A DNA stretch of 5,263 bases from Dehalococcoidales bacterium (GCA_028713395.1 JAQTOJ010000149.1:1-5263), one strand, 5' to 3'. Positions 1 to 5,263 are shown, counted from the first letter of the stretch. Notes: generated from the letters alone by a model not told the origin. Made by a program: numbers and translations.

Positions 1-454
1 GATAATCCATGACGTATTTGTTCCTTTTGAGTAACAGGGGATTACGCGCGATCTGGCAGCCGCTGCCGGTGACGGTGGAGAAAAAAGGATAGTAAACGGG
101 TTCTTGCAAGATGATCGAATCACCCGGGTGGCTGATCGTCCGCACGGCGGCATTAAGCGCAGGAATCACGCCCGGCGTGAAGACCACCCATTCCGGTCGT
201 ATTTTCCAGTTGAATTTTCGCTGCATCCTTTGCACCACCGCCTCCACCACGCTGTCATTGGCGTAGGTATAACCGAAGAACTCATGTTTGGCGCGGTTTT
301 GCAGGGCTTTGAGAATGGGCTTGGCCACCGGGAAATCCATATCCGCCACCCACATCGGGAGGACATCCTCGCTACCGAAAATCGGTTTCACCATATCCCA
401 TTTGGAACAACTGGTGTTTTTTCTATCGCAAATATTATCGAAGTCGTATTTCAT
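1..454 (-). CDS. PatB/MalY-type PLP-dependent C-S lyase/aminotransferase, N-terminal 151 residues (cut by window edge)
   Basis: Reading the minus strand from an ATG at 454-452 gives an open frame of 151 codons that runs off the left edge. Residues 31-42 (VLPMWVADMDFP), GYTY at 61-64 and FTPGVIPALNAAVR at 92-105 are hallmark segments of the MalY/PatB branch of fold-type I aminotransferases. Members are usually about 390 residues and cleave cystathionine or cysteine S-conjugates, giving pyruvate, ammonia and a thiol, in the cytoplasm. The PLP-binding lysine lies in the missing C-terminal part, so catalytic competence cannot be judged. A GGAGG ribosome site (460-464) sits 5 nt before the ATG, which fixes the start. 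The family assignment is firm. The exact substrate (cystathionine, cystine or another amino acid) is not settled, so no symbol is given. Confidence 0.93.
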   Translation of the reverse strand, partial: MKYDFDNICDRKNTSCSKWDMVKPIFGSEDVLPMWVADMDFPVAKPILKALQNRAKHEFFGYTYANDSVVEAVVQRMQRKFNWKIRPEWVVFTPGVIPALNAAVRTISHPGDSIILQEPVYYPFFSTVTGSGCQIARNPLLLKRNKYVMDY

Positions 455-593
455 GTTTACCTCCGCAAGCCGAATTCGTTTGTATGCACAATAATACACC
501 GACTAGCCCTTCACAATAAAGAGGTTTGGTCAATCCCATACGACTATGCTATTATTTCCCCATTGAAATGCGTTAAGTGTCAGGAGCGCCCGT
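455..593. other. Divergent intergenic region between the C-S lyase and the HD hydrolase
   Basis: This 139-bp AT-rich spacer separates two genes read outward, so it should hold promoters for both. A plausible plus-strand promoter is listed separately. On the minus strand I see the ribosome site of the lyase but no convincing -35/-10 pair with 16-18 bp spacing. I found no operator-like palindrome or riboswitch. Confidence 0.6.
526..555 (+). promoter_or_regulatory. Candidate sigma-70-type promoter for the HD hydrolase gene
   Basis: TTGGTC (526-531) and TATTAT (550-555) are separated by 18 bp and lie 39 bp upstream of the ATG at 594. This would give a leader of about 30 nt. The match is moderate and AT-rich DNA offers many such pairs, so this is an inference. 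Confidence 0.35.
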
Positions 594-1343
594 ATGGAGA
601 AGAATAAGGTTATTATCCGCACCGAGTCCTATGTCAGGGAACTCATCACCGGAAGAAAAGGTAGTCACATGATTGCCCATGATTTCAACCATGTTAATCG
701 GGTAAGGAATTGGGCAATGATTATCGCCAACGGGGAAAATTTCTCTAACCTTCAAGCTGTGGAAATTACGGCGTTACTTCACGATGTCGGTCTGAGTCAA
801 ATGAATGATGGAGATGAACGGAAAAATCACGGACCATTGGGGGCAGGAATAGCGGGAGCATTTCTTAGGGGTATTTCAGGTCTTAATGAGGCGGATATCA
901 TATTGATTACCGATGCTATTTATTATCATGGTTTGGCGCCGTTAGTTGTTGCGGATCATCTAAAAGTCATTGGCAAAAAAGGCAAGCTACTTGAAATCAT
1001 CCGGGATGCGGATAATTTAGATGGCATGGGTGCGGTCGGACTTATACGGGCATTTGCTTCACGTTATTTTTTACCCGAATATGACCCATCAGATATCAAA
1101 GGTAGCGGCTGGGGGCTTTCATCAAGCGAATTCCACAAAAAATTCGGGTATGATGCTAAAAAGGGCTTGGCTCCGGTCAATAATATAATCGACCAGGTAA
1201 ACCAGCAGATTCGTCATTATGAAAACCTTCATACTTTGACTGCCAGGAAATTAGGGCAGGATCTCGTAGAGTACATGAAATCTTTTGTAATTCAACTGGA
1301 AAATGAGATAGAACATAAGATAACGCCGTTAGAGACCCTCTAG
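594..1343 (+). CDS. HD-domain phosphohydrolase (YpgQ/YedJ-like), substrate unknown
   Basis: The 249-residue soluble protein has an HD-superfamily metal-dependent phosphohydrolase fold. Visible metal-site motifs are AHDFNHVNRV (28-37, with H33), the eponymous LLHDVG (61-66, H63-D64), NHG (78-80, H79), YYHG (110-113) and RDADNLDGMG (137-146, D138/D140). This follows the H...HD...D order of the family, so the active site looks intact. Members hydrolyse phosphate esters, often nucleotides, but sequence alone does not give the substrate. The C-terminal 70 residues (about 180-249) are helical and charged and extend beyond the roughly 200-residue minimal family length. The start at 594 is supported by AGGAG at 582-586, 7 nt upstream. 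The gene stands alone, divergent from the lyase and convergent with the ABC importer, so context does not indicate a pathway. The family is certain; its role is open. Confidence 0.9.
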   Translation: MEKNKVIIRTESYVRELITGRKGSHMIAHDFNHVNRVRNWAMIIANGENFSNLQAVEITALLHDVGLSQMNDGDERKNHGPLGAGIAGAFLRGISGLNEADIILITDAIYYHGLAPLVVADHLKVIGKKGKLLEIIRDADNLDGMGAVGLIRAFASRYFLPEYDPSDIKGSGWGLSSSEFHKKFGYDAKKGLAPVNNIIDQVNQQIRHYENLHTLTARKLGQDLVEYMKSFVIQLENEIEHKITPLETL

Positions 1344-1354
1344 GTATTGTGGGA

Positions 1355-2119
1355 TTAGTGGTCGAGGACTTTGCTGAGGAACCGTTTAGTGCGTTCGTGC
1401 CGTGGGTTGGAGAAGAGTTGGTCGGGGGGCGCTTCTTCAATGATTTGCCCTTCGTCCATGAAGATAATGCGGTTGGCGGCCGCCCGTGCGAAACCCATTT
1501 CATGGGAGACCACCACCATCGTCATACCCTCTTTGGCCAGCGCCATCATTACGTCCAGCACTTCCTTGATCATTTCGGGGTCGAGGGCGCTGGTAGGCTC
1601 ATCAAAAAGCATGATGCGGGGATTCATGGCCAGGGCGCGGGCGATGGCGACACGTTGCTGCTGCCCGCCGGAGATCTGCGATGGATAAGCATTGATTTTC
1701 TCCGGTATCCCCACCTTTTTTAATAAATCCAGCGCTACCTTGTGGGCTTCATCCTTGCTGCGTTTGCGGATGATTTTCTGCGCCAGCACCAGGTTATCCA
1801 TTACGGTCATATGAGAGAACAGGTTGAAGGATTGGAAAACCATACCGATTTCCTGCCGCACAGCGTTGATGTTCTGGGCACTATCCAGAGGGATGCCGTC
1901 CACAACGATTTTCCCGGAATTGTATTCTTCCAAGCGATTGATGCAGCGTAAAAGGGTGGATTTACCGGAACCGGAAGGTCCGACAATGACGACCACTTCG
2001 CCCTTTTGGATCCGCAAGCTGACACCGCGCAGCGCGTGCACCTTGCCGAAGCGTTTGTGGATGTTTTCAATGTGGATTATGGGTTCGTTGTTACCGTTCA
2101 AATTTCGTACGCCGTTCAA
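1355..2119 (-). CDS. Polar amino acid ABC transporter ATP-binding protein (GlnQ/HisP family)
   Basis: The 254-residue cytoplasmic ATPase powers the importer encoded by the two genes before it. All nucleotide-binding motifs are present: Walker A GPSGSGKST (47-55), Q-loop Q96 in MVFQSFNLF, signature SGGQQ (150-154), Walker B IMLFDEP (169-175), D-loop SALD (177-180) and switch H206. The FNLFSHMTVMDNL segment (98-110) is typical of the GlnQ/HisP amino acid group. The frame begins inside the permease gene with a 29-bp overlap if the TTG at 2119 is used. A second TTG at 2101-2099 would give 248 residues and an 11-bp overlap. No ATG is available near the N terminus and neither TTG has a clear ribosome site, so translation is probably coupled to the permease. 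The stop lies 11 bp from that of the convergent HD gene. Family and role are certain; the start is not. Confidence 0.93.
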   Translation of the reverse strand: MNGVRNLNGNNEPIIHIENIHKRFGKVHALRGVSLRIQKGEVVVIVGPSGSGKSTLLRCINRLEEYNSGKIVVDGIPLDSAQNINAVRQEIGMVFQSFNLFSHMTVMDNLVLAQKIIRKRSKDEAHKVALDLLKKVGIPEKINAYPSQISGGQQQRVAIARALAMNPRIMLFDEPTSALDPEMIKEVLDVMMALAKEGMTMVVVSHEMGFARAAANRIIFMDEGQIIEEAPPDQLFSNPRHERTKRFLSKVLDH

Positions 2120-2918
2120 TGTAATTAACGATACGGGCAGAGAAGAGTGTCATTACCAGATATATTAATGCTACCATAGTCCAGGTTTCGATGGGATTGA
2201 AATTGGCCGACATAAACTCCTTGCCGCGTCTGGTCAAATCCGCTAAGGCTACAGCGCTCACGAGAGAGGAGTCTTTCAGCAGGGCAATAAACTCGTTGCC
2301 CACCGGCGGCAGGATGACGCGGATAGCCTGCGGCAGAATGACGTGCCGCATGGACTGGAAGTAGTTCATTCCCAAGCTGCGGGCGGCTTCCATTTGCCCT
2401 TTAGGAATGCTCTGGATGCCGGCACGGAAAATTTCGCTCATGTAGGCGCCGTAACAGAAAACGAAACCGAAAATTGCCAGTACCAAGGCATTGGCTCGAT
2501 AAGCTGCCAAAAATGATATGCCGGTCCATCTGCCAATCTGCTGGATCACCACCGGGAAAGCGAAATACCACCAGATCAACTGTACCAGGAGGGGCACACC
2601 GCGCACCAATTCGACATATAGGGTGGTAATAAGGTTGATAGCTTTATTTTTCGATATGCGTCCCAGTCCGCCAAGCATACCGACAAACAACATGAGGATG
2701 AAGGAAACTACGGTGATGATAGCGGTGACACCGATGCCGTCACGGACAAAGAGGATGATACGCCAGTAGGGATCAGGCCGAGTGATGCTGAGTATAGCAA
2801 TAATTCCGGCTACCAGAACGACCAACCACCACCATGGATCCAAGCGGGAGTGAGGCTCCGCTCCGGGGATGTTTTTTAATGCACTGTCACTCGTTTCTAG
2901 TCTACGACTTGTTAACAT
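2091..2918 (-). CDS. Polar amino acid ABC transporter permease (HisM/GlnP family)
   Basis: The integral membrane subunit (275 residues) of the amino acid importer has hydrophobic segments at roughly 30-46, 62-84, 107-125, 143-160 and 247-265. The cytoplasmic EAA loop that docks on the ATPase is intact at about 177-198 (EAARSLG, with ILPQA about ten residues later). The region around 105-112 (VRGVPLLV) is also diagnostic of the His/Glu/Gln/Arg permease family. Only one permease is present, so a homodimer is expected. An ATG at 2918-2916 is preferred over the in-frame TTG directly before it (2921-2919), because AGG at 7 nt gives proper spacing for the ATG. The first 28 residues form a hydrophilic cytoplasmic tail. 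The gene lies between the binding protein (86 bp away, with a stem-loop in between) and the ATPase, which overlaps its 3' end. Identification is very secure; the amino acid carried is not evident. Confidence 0.95.
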   Translation of the reverse strand: MLTSRRLETSDSALKNIPGAEPHSRLDPWWWLVVLVAGIIAILSITRPDPYWRIILFVRDGIGVTAIITVVSFILMLFVGMLGGLGRISKNKAINLITTLYVELVRGVPLLVQLIWWYFAFPVVIQQIGRWTGISFLAAYRANALVLAIFGFVFCYGAYMSEIFRAGIQSIPKGQMEAARSLGMNYFQSMRHVILPQAIRVILPPVGNEFIALLKDSSLVSAVALADLTRRGKEFMSANFNPIETWTMVALIYLVMTLFSARIVNYIERRTKFER

Positions 2919-2938
2919 CAACTAACCTAAACCTAGAA

Positions 2939-2984
2939 TAACATGGGAGAGGGTGGTATCACCCTCTCCCGACAATACATGTTA
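2939..2984 (-). promoter_or_regulatory. Intercistronic stem-loop between binding-protein and permease genes
   Basis: GGGAGAGGGTG (2945-2955) pairs perfectly with CACCCTCTCCC (2960-2970) around a 4-nt loop, an 11-bp GC-rich stem. A second arm, TAACAT (2939-2944) with ATGTTA (2979-2984), extends it below an 8-nt bulge. It begins 20 nt past the binding-protein stop and ends 20 nt before the permease ATG. Neither strand has a proper T-run after the stem, so this is probably a 3' stabiliser or leaky terminator rather than a full terminator. In known importers such structures raise the binding protein above the membrane subunits; that role here is inferred. Confidence 0.75.
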
Positions 2985-3004
2985 CTTCTATAGAAAAATT
3001 GTGT

Positions 3005-3751
3005 TTATTTCCCCAATTGCCATTTCGCGGAAAGGGTTTCGATGGTGCCGGCGGCTTTGACCTTCTTCAAACCATCGTTAATTTTCTTCAGCAAGTCATC
3101 CTTTCCTTTAGCAACGGCGATACCATATTGTTCATCAGTAAAGACATTACCGGTTGTCTTTAGTTTGGTGATATTGGCGCCAACATAGAATAAAGCGACC
3201 GGGTTGTCACAAACCACGGCATCAACCTGTCCGTTCATCAGATCCTGGAAAGCTAACCCGATGTCGTCGTAGGGTTTGGAGGTGGCGCCGGCAATCTTAT
3301 CCACTTCGATGTTGCCGGTGGTGCCGAGTTGCACGCCCACCTTTTTGCCGGAAAGGTCGTTCTTGCCACTGATAGTGGTATTGGTCTTGAGCACAACTAC
3401 GATTTGACCGGCGGCAAAGTACGGGTCAGAAAAGAGCATGGCTTTGGCCCGGTCGGCGGTAATAGTAATAGAGGAGATGGCGGCGTCATAAGTACCCTGT
3501 GCCATGCCGGCCAATAGCGGGTCCCAGGCTACGTTGATATATTCCACTTCGATGCCGGCTTTGGCGGCAATGGCGTTGAACAGGTCGATATCAAAACCTT
3601 CGATAGCTTTAGTCTGCTCGTTAACATATTCAAATGGTTTCCATGTCGCATCCGTGGCGACACGGATTTTTGTGGAAGTTTTCGTGCATCCGGTGAGGGT
3701 GAGACTTATCGCAACGATGACTACCAGCATCAGGGAGAGAACCCTTTTCAT
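3005..3751 (-). CDS. Polar amino acid ABC transporter substrate-binding lipoprotein
   Basis: The 248-residue family 3 solute-binding protein captures an amino acid outside the membrane and delivers it to the permease. Residues 1-21 form a lipoprotein signal peptide (basic MKR, hydrophobic core, lipobox LTGC), with C22 as the lipidated residue. Typical motifs follow: VATDATWKPFEY (31-42), GFDIDL (52-57), SSITITADRA (93-102, R101 expected to hold the ligand carboxylate), VGVQLGTTG (138-146) and VDAVVCDNP (176-184, D182 expected to hold the ligand amino group). Compared with E. coli GlnH as I recall it, the Lys and His that read the glutamine side chain align with Q141 and C181, so glutamine specificity should not be assumed. 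AGGAGG (complement of 3757-3762), 5 nt before the ATG, is a near-perfect ribosome site and fixes the start. It is the first gene of the operon, which matches high expression. Confidence 0.95.
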   Translation of the reverse strand: MKRVLSLMLVVIVAISLTLTGCTKTSTKIRVATDATWKPFEYVNEQTKAIEGFDIDLFNAIAAKAGIEVEYINVAWDPLLAGMAQGTYDAAISSITITADRAKAMLFSDPYFAAGQIVVVLKTNTTISGKNDLSGKKVGVQLGTTGNIEVDKIAGATSKPYDDIGLAFQDLMNGQVDAVVCDNPVALFYVGANITKLKTTGNVFTDEQYGIAVAKGKDDLLKKINDGLKKVKAAGTIETLSAKWQLGK

Positions 3752-3794
3752 ACTTGCCTCCTATATATTATTCCCCGGGTTGAAATTCCCCTAA

Positions 3795-3823
3795 ATAATA
3801 ACAGGAAATAATATATTTGCAAA
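3795..3823 (-). promoter_or_regulatory. Candidate sigma-70-type promoter of the amino acid importer operon
   Basis: On the minus strand TTTGCA (complement of 3818-3823) and TATTAT (complement of 3795-3800) are separated by exactly 17 bp. The predicted transcript would start near 3788, giving a leader of about 37 nt with a strong ribosome site and no room for a riboswitch. The surrounding DNA is very AT-rich, so alternatives a few bases away are possible. Confidence 0.5.
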
Positions 3824-3852
3824 GTTGCTTTATCTTGAGGTTTACGGTTTCC

Positions 3853-3980
3853 GATAGCTCTTGCGGCTATCTCTAGTAGCCAGGCGCTCTCGTCTCTGTC
3901 GTTCCAGAGAAAATGTGAATCCATAGAATACCTTGTTTAAACCAACGGTCGGTTCATGCCCGACCGAGTTAATCATTTTT
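3853..3980. other. Structured, gene-free stretch with four dyads (possible repeat element or small RNA)
   Basis: Inside the 341-bp spacer between the two divergent transcription units are four stem-loops. These are GATAGC/GCTATC (3853-3871), GGCTA/TAGCC (3865-3881, sharing bases with the first and so mutually exclusive with it), TCTCTG/CAGAGA (3893-3910) and CGGTCGG/CCGACCG (3946-3952 with 3960-3966). A T5 run (3976-3980) follows the last stem at a distance of 9 nt. The stretch lies upstream of both predicted promoters, so it is not in either leader. A 62-codon minus-strand frame crosses it but has no ribosome site or recognisable domain. It could be a dispersed repeat, a small RNA or a terminator-like relic; sequence alone does not decide. 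Confidence 0.4.
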
Positions 3981-4023
3981 ATGCGGAAGCTGAGAGCCAG
4001 ACAAGAAGCCGCCTCCGTTAGTG

Positions 4024-4052
4024 TTGACAAATAACCTTATAAAACCTAACAT
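4024..4052 (+). promoter_or_regulatory. Probable sigma-70-type promoter of the QueG-like gene
   Basis: A consensus -35 TTGACA (4024-4029) and TAACAT (4047-4052, 4 of 6 consensus matches) are spaced by 17 bp. Transcription would begin near 4059, about 33 nt before the ATG at 4093. This argues against the upstream GTG at 4021 as a start, since it would lie within the promoter. Confidence 0.6.
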
Positions 4053-4092
4053 AAAGCCAAACTCCGTCACCCCGCAGTCCAAAGGCAGAATT

Positions 4093-5013
4093 ATGGTAGA
4101 TTTCGCGAGCCAAATCAATGAAAAACTGGCGGTTTACGGCTTCAAATATAAAACGGTGCATATCAGCCATTTACCGGAATTACTGGAAACCGTGCGCTCA
4201 TTAAGCCGTGAAGGCATACTGGATAAACCGGTCATTGATGTCTATGGGCGATATTTTACCGAAGCTTCAAACAAACCGCCGGACACTAAAACTGTCATTG
4301 TCGTGGCCATGCCCTCACCTATCACCCGTGTCACTTTTACCCTGCCGGAGGGTATTTTATACACTAATATCCCGCCGCAATACATCGGCCGAGCCGATGA
4401 TACTCACGCGGCAACCGCTCTGAAAAGCGTGCTCGAACCCGCCGGTCATACTGTTGTCCGTGCGAATTTACCGTTGAAAACCCTGGCAGTCCGCAGCGGT
4501 CTGGCGAGATATGGGAGAAACAACATCGCCTATGTTCCCTCTATGGGCAGCTTTTTCCGGCTCATTGCTTTTTATACCGATTACGAGTTTACGGAAGATA
4601 ATTGGCAAACATCCAGGTTAATGCAAGCCTGTGAAAAATGTTACCGATGCGGTGAAAATTGCCCGACCAAATGTATTGATACCGACCGTTTTGTCGCGCA
4701 CGCGGCCCGATGTCTGACTTTCCTCAACGAGAGCGAGCCGGATTTCCCGGACTGGGTGAAGCCTGAATGGCATAATGCGCTGATAGGGTGTATGAAATGC
4801 CAGGATGTCTGCCCGGTGAACAAAAAATACCTGAAACCGGTGAAAAACGGGCCGGTTTTTGATATTGCCGAAACTACTCTGATACTCGGCAAAACTCCGT
4901 TCGAAAAATTACCAGAAGCCACGAAACATAAACTGAGTGAAATTGCCTATGACAGTGACGGGCTCTACCGGTTCCTCGCCAGGAACCTGGGTGTGCTGGT
5001 GAAAAAAATCTGA
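4093..5013 (+). CDS. QueG-related protein with two [4Fe-4S] clusters (epoxyqueuosine reductase paralogue)
   Basis: The 306-residue cytoplasmic protein carries a QueG/reductive dehalogenase-like cysteine module. The ligands are C180, C183, C186 and C190-P (CEKCYRCGENCP), C207 in AARCLTFLN, and C233, C236 and C240-P (CMKCQDVCP), enough for two [4Fe-4S] clusters; C194 is an extra cysteine. SGLARYGRNNIAYVPSMGS (135-153) corresponds to the QueG segment containing GLGWIGK. Where QueG has an Asp-x-x-Pro-containing stretch with the catalytic Asp, this protein reads VVRANLPLKTLAVRSG (121-136): no Asp and apparently two residues shorter. A redox or electron-transfer role is likely, but reduction of epoxyqueuosine in tRNA is doubtful. 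I chose the ATG at 4093 because AAAGG (4081-4085) is well spaced and a promoter lies just upstream. A GTG at 4021 would add 24 unlikely residues. The gene appears monocistronic. Confidence 0.85.
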   Translation: MVDFASQINEKLAVYGFKYKTVHISHLPELLETVRSLSREGILDKPVIDVYGRYFTEASNKPPDTKTVIVVAMPSPITRVTFTLPEGILYTNIPPQYIGRADDTHAATALKSVLEPAGHTVVRANLPLKTLAVRSGLARYGRNNIAYVPSMGSFFRLIAFYTDYEFTEDNWQTSRLMQACEKCYRCGENCPTKCIDTDRFVAHAARCLTFLNESEPDFPDWVKPEWHNALIGCMKCQDVCPVNKKYLKPVKNGPVFDIAETTLILGKTPFEKLPEATKHKLSEIAYDSDGLYRFLARNLGVLVKKI

Positions 5014-5017
5014 CACC

Positions 5018-5052
5018 CATTATGAGTCAGCCAGAGGCGGGCGTGGCAATCC
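5018..5052. repeat. Degenerate dispersed repeat of the TCATTGCGAG...GTGGCAATC type
   Basis: Just after the stop of the QueG-like gene, CATTATGAG followed by AGAGGCGGGCGTGGCAATCC resembles a short palindromic intergenic repeat that I know from many bacterial genomes (TCATTGCGAG, a GC-rich loop, then GTGGCAATC). The right arm is well preserved; the left arm has decayed (ATTATGAG instead of ATTGCGAG). The assignment rests on memory of the repeat, not on a search. Confidence 0.4.
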
Positions 5053-5074
5053 AACATCTCCAAGCTGGGGATTG
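5047..5074. other. Bulged stem-loop after the QueG-like gene
   Basis: CAAT (5047-5050) pairs with ATTG (5071-5074), and CTCCA (5058-5062) pairs with TGGGG (5066-5070, one G-U) around AGC. A 7-nt bulge separates the two helices. The next bases are TAAACCGAAAAAATT, with no T-run on the plus strand, so it is not a convincing plus-strand terminator. It overlaps the right arm of the preceding repeat relic. Confidence 0.35.
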
Positions 5075-5108
5075 TAAACCGAAAAAATTACCTACCTGAG
5101 TTCTCAAT

Positions 5109-5136
5109 GGTGGCCGTAGTGGAAACGAAACCCACC
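5109..5136. repeat. Imperfect palindrome GGTGG...CCACC, possible GGTGGGTTTCG-type repeat relic
   Basis: GGTGG (5109-5113) and CCACC (5132-5136) flank an 18-nt loop. On the minus strand this reads GGTGGGTTTCGTTTCC, close to the common bacterial intergenic repeat with GGGTGGGTTTCG and AACCCACC arms. Together with the GATGGGT hairpin just downstream it may be one decayed two-unit element. Confidence 0.35.
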
Positions 5137-5142
5137 CTTTCG

Positions 5143-5180
5143 ATATTGGGATTTGATGGGTTTTACCCATCCTACAATAT
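5143..5180 (+). terminator. Two-tier stem-loop, possible distal terminator or repeat unit
   Basis: GATGGGT (5155-5161) and ACCCATC (5165-5171) form a perfect 7-bp stem with a TTT loop. ATATTG (5143-5148) and CAATAT (5175-5180) form an outer 6-bp stem across an asymmetric internal loop. TTATT follows, a weak T-rich tail. As a terminator it would be 130 nt after the QueG-like stop, which is far. It equally resembles a unit of the GATGGGT/ACCCATCCTAC dispersed palindrome. Confidence 0.4.
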
Positions 5181-5187
5181 TTATTAA

Positions 5188-5201
5188 GTCATCATGATGA
5201 C
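5188..5201. promoter_or_regulatory. Perfect 14-bp palindrome, possible operator
   Basis: GTCATCATGATGAC is identical to its own reverse complement, with no central spacer. It lies in an AT-rich stretch where no gene is visible and would suit a dimeric DNA-binding protein acting on a gene beyond the right edge. A hairpin is unlikely because there is no loop. The regulator and target are unknown. Confidence 0.3.
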
Positions 5202-5263
5202 AATCAGTCTCCAGCGCTTTTCTTGTATGTCTACTTTATCGAATTTGAATGATAGAATAACAA
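5202..5263. other. AT-rich end of the window, nothing recognised
   Basis: The last 62 bases contain no open frame with a ribosome site, no strong promoter and no RNA gene that I recognise. They may be the upstream region of a gene outside the window. Confidence 0.5.

Noticed and set aside
104..607. 167-residue plus-strand open frame across the lyase gene
   Set aside because: It is antisense to the clear PatB/MalY coding frame, is rich in His and Arg, has no recognisable domain, and runs into the start of the HD gene.
1330..1342. Intrinsic terminator TAGAG-ACC-CTCTA at the end of the HD gene
   Set aside because: The stem is only 5 bp, AT-containing, and has no T-run after it.
1349..1723. 124-residue plus-strand open frame
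   Set aside because: It lies wholly antisense to the ABC ATPase, whose motifs are unmistakable, and has no ribosome site.
1..3751. Functional link between the C-S lyase and the amino acid importer (for example cystine uptake and cleavage)
   Set aside because: The HD gene on the opposite strand separates them, they are not co-transcribed, and the importer ligand is unknown; attractive but unsupported.
3842..4030. 62-codon minus-strand frame in the divergent spacer
   Set aside because: It starts at TTG inside the opposing promoter, lacks a ribosome site and a domain, and crosses several stem-loops; treated as non-coding, possibly repeat-derived.
4021..4092. N-terminal extension of the QueG-like gene from GTG 4021
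   Set aside because: The extension overlaps the TTGACA/TAACAT promoter and has no ribosome site, while the ATG at 4093 has one.
4641..4922. 93-residue minus-strand frame
   Set aside because: It is a shadow of the cysteine-rich part of the QueG-like gene.
5223..5258. Promoter TTGTAT...TAGAAT at the right edge
   Set aside because: The spacing between the two elements is 24 bp, too long for a sigma-70-type promoter, and no downstream gene is visible.

Overview
The window looks like ordinary chromosomal DNA of an anaerobic or microaerobic bacterium with moderate GC content. The solute-binding protein carries a lipobox, which favours a monoderm-type envelope (Firmicutes- or Chloroflexota-like), because diderm homologues are usually free periplasmic proteins. 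A two-cluster iron-sulfur protein fits an anaerobic lifestyle. Dehalococcoidia-type Chloroflexota are my best guess, held loosely and not proven by anything in the window.

Layout. At the left edge is the 5' part of a PatB/MalY-type PLP-dependent C-S lyase or aminotransferase on the minus strand (1-454, cut by the window edge). A 139-bp divergent spacer separates it from a plus-strand HD-domain phosphohydrolase (594-1343). Converging on that gene, with stops only 11 bp apart, is a complete minus-strand polar amino acid ABC importer. In transcription order it consists of the lipoprotein binding protein (3751-3005), a single HisM/GlnP-type permease (2918-2091) and a GlnQ-type ATPase (2119-1355). 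The permease and ATPase reading frames overlap. A strong stem-loop lies between the binding protein and the permease, as expected for an operon that makes much more binding protein than membrane components.

A 341-bp divergent spacer (3752-4092) holds the importer promoter, a stretch crowded with dyads, and a good promoter (TTGACA, 17-bp spacer, TAACAT) for a plus-strand gene at 4093-5013. That gene encodes a QueG-related protein with two [4Fe-4S] clusters. It lacks the aspartate expected of true epoxyqueuosine reductases, so it is probably a paralogue of unknown substrate.

The last 250 bp (5014-5263) contain no gene. They look like a graveyard of dispersed palindromic repeats, followed by a perfect 14-bp palindrome.

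No CRISPR array, tRNA, rRNA, insertion sequence or phage gene was seen. The parts most likely to be new are the QueG paralogue, the structured spacer at 3853-3980 and the repeat relics after 5013. I did not find a clear new multi-gene system.
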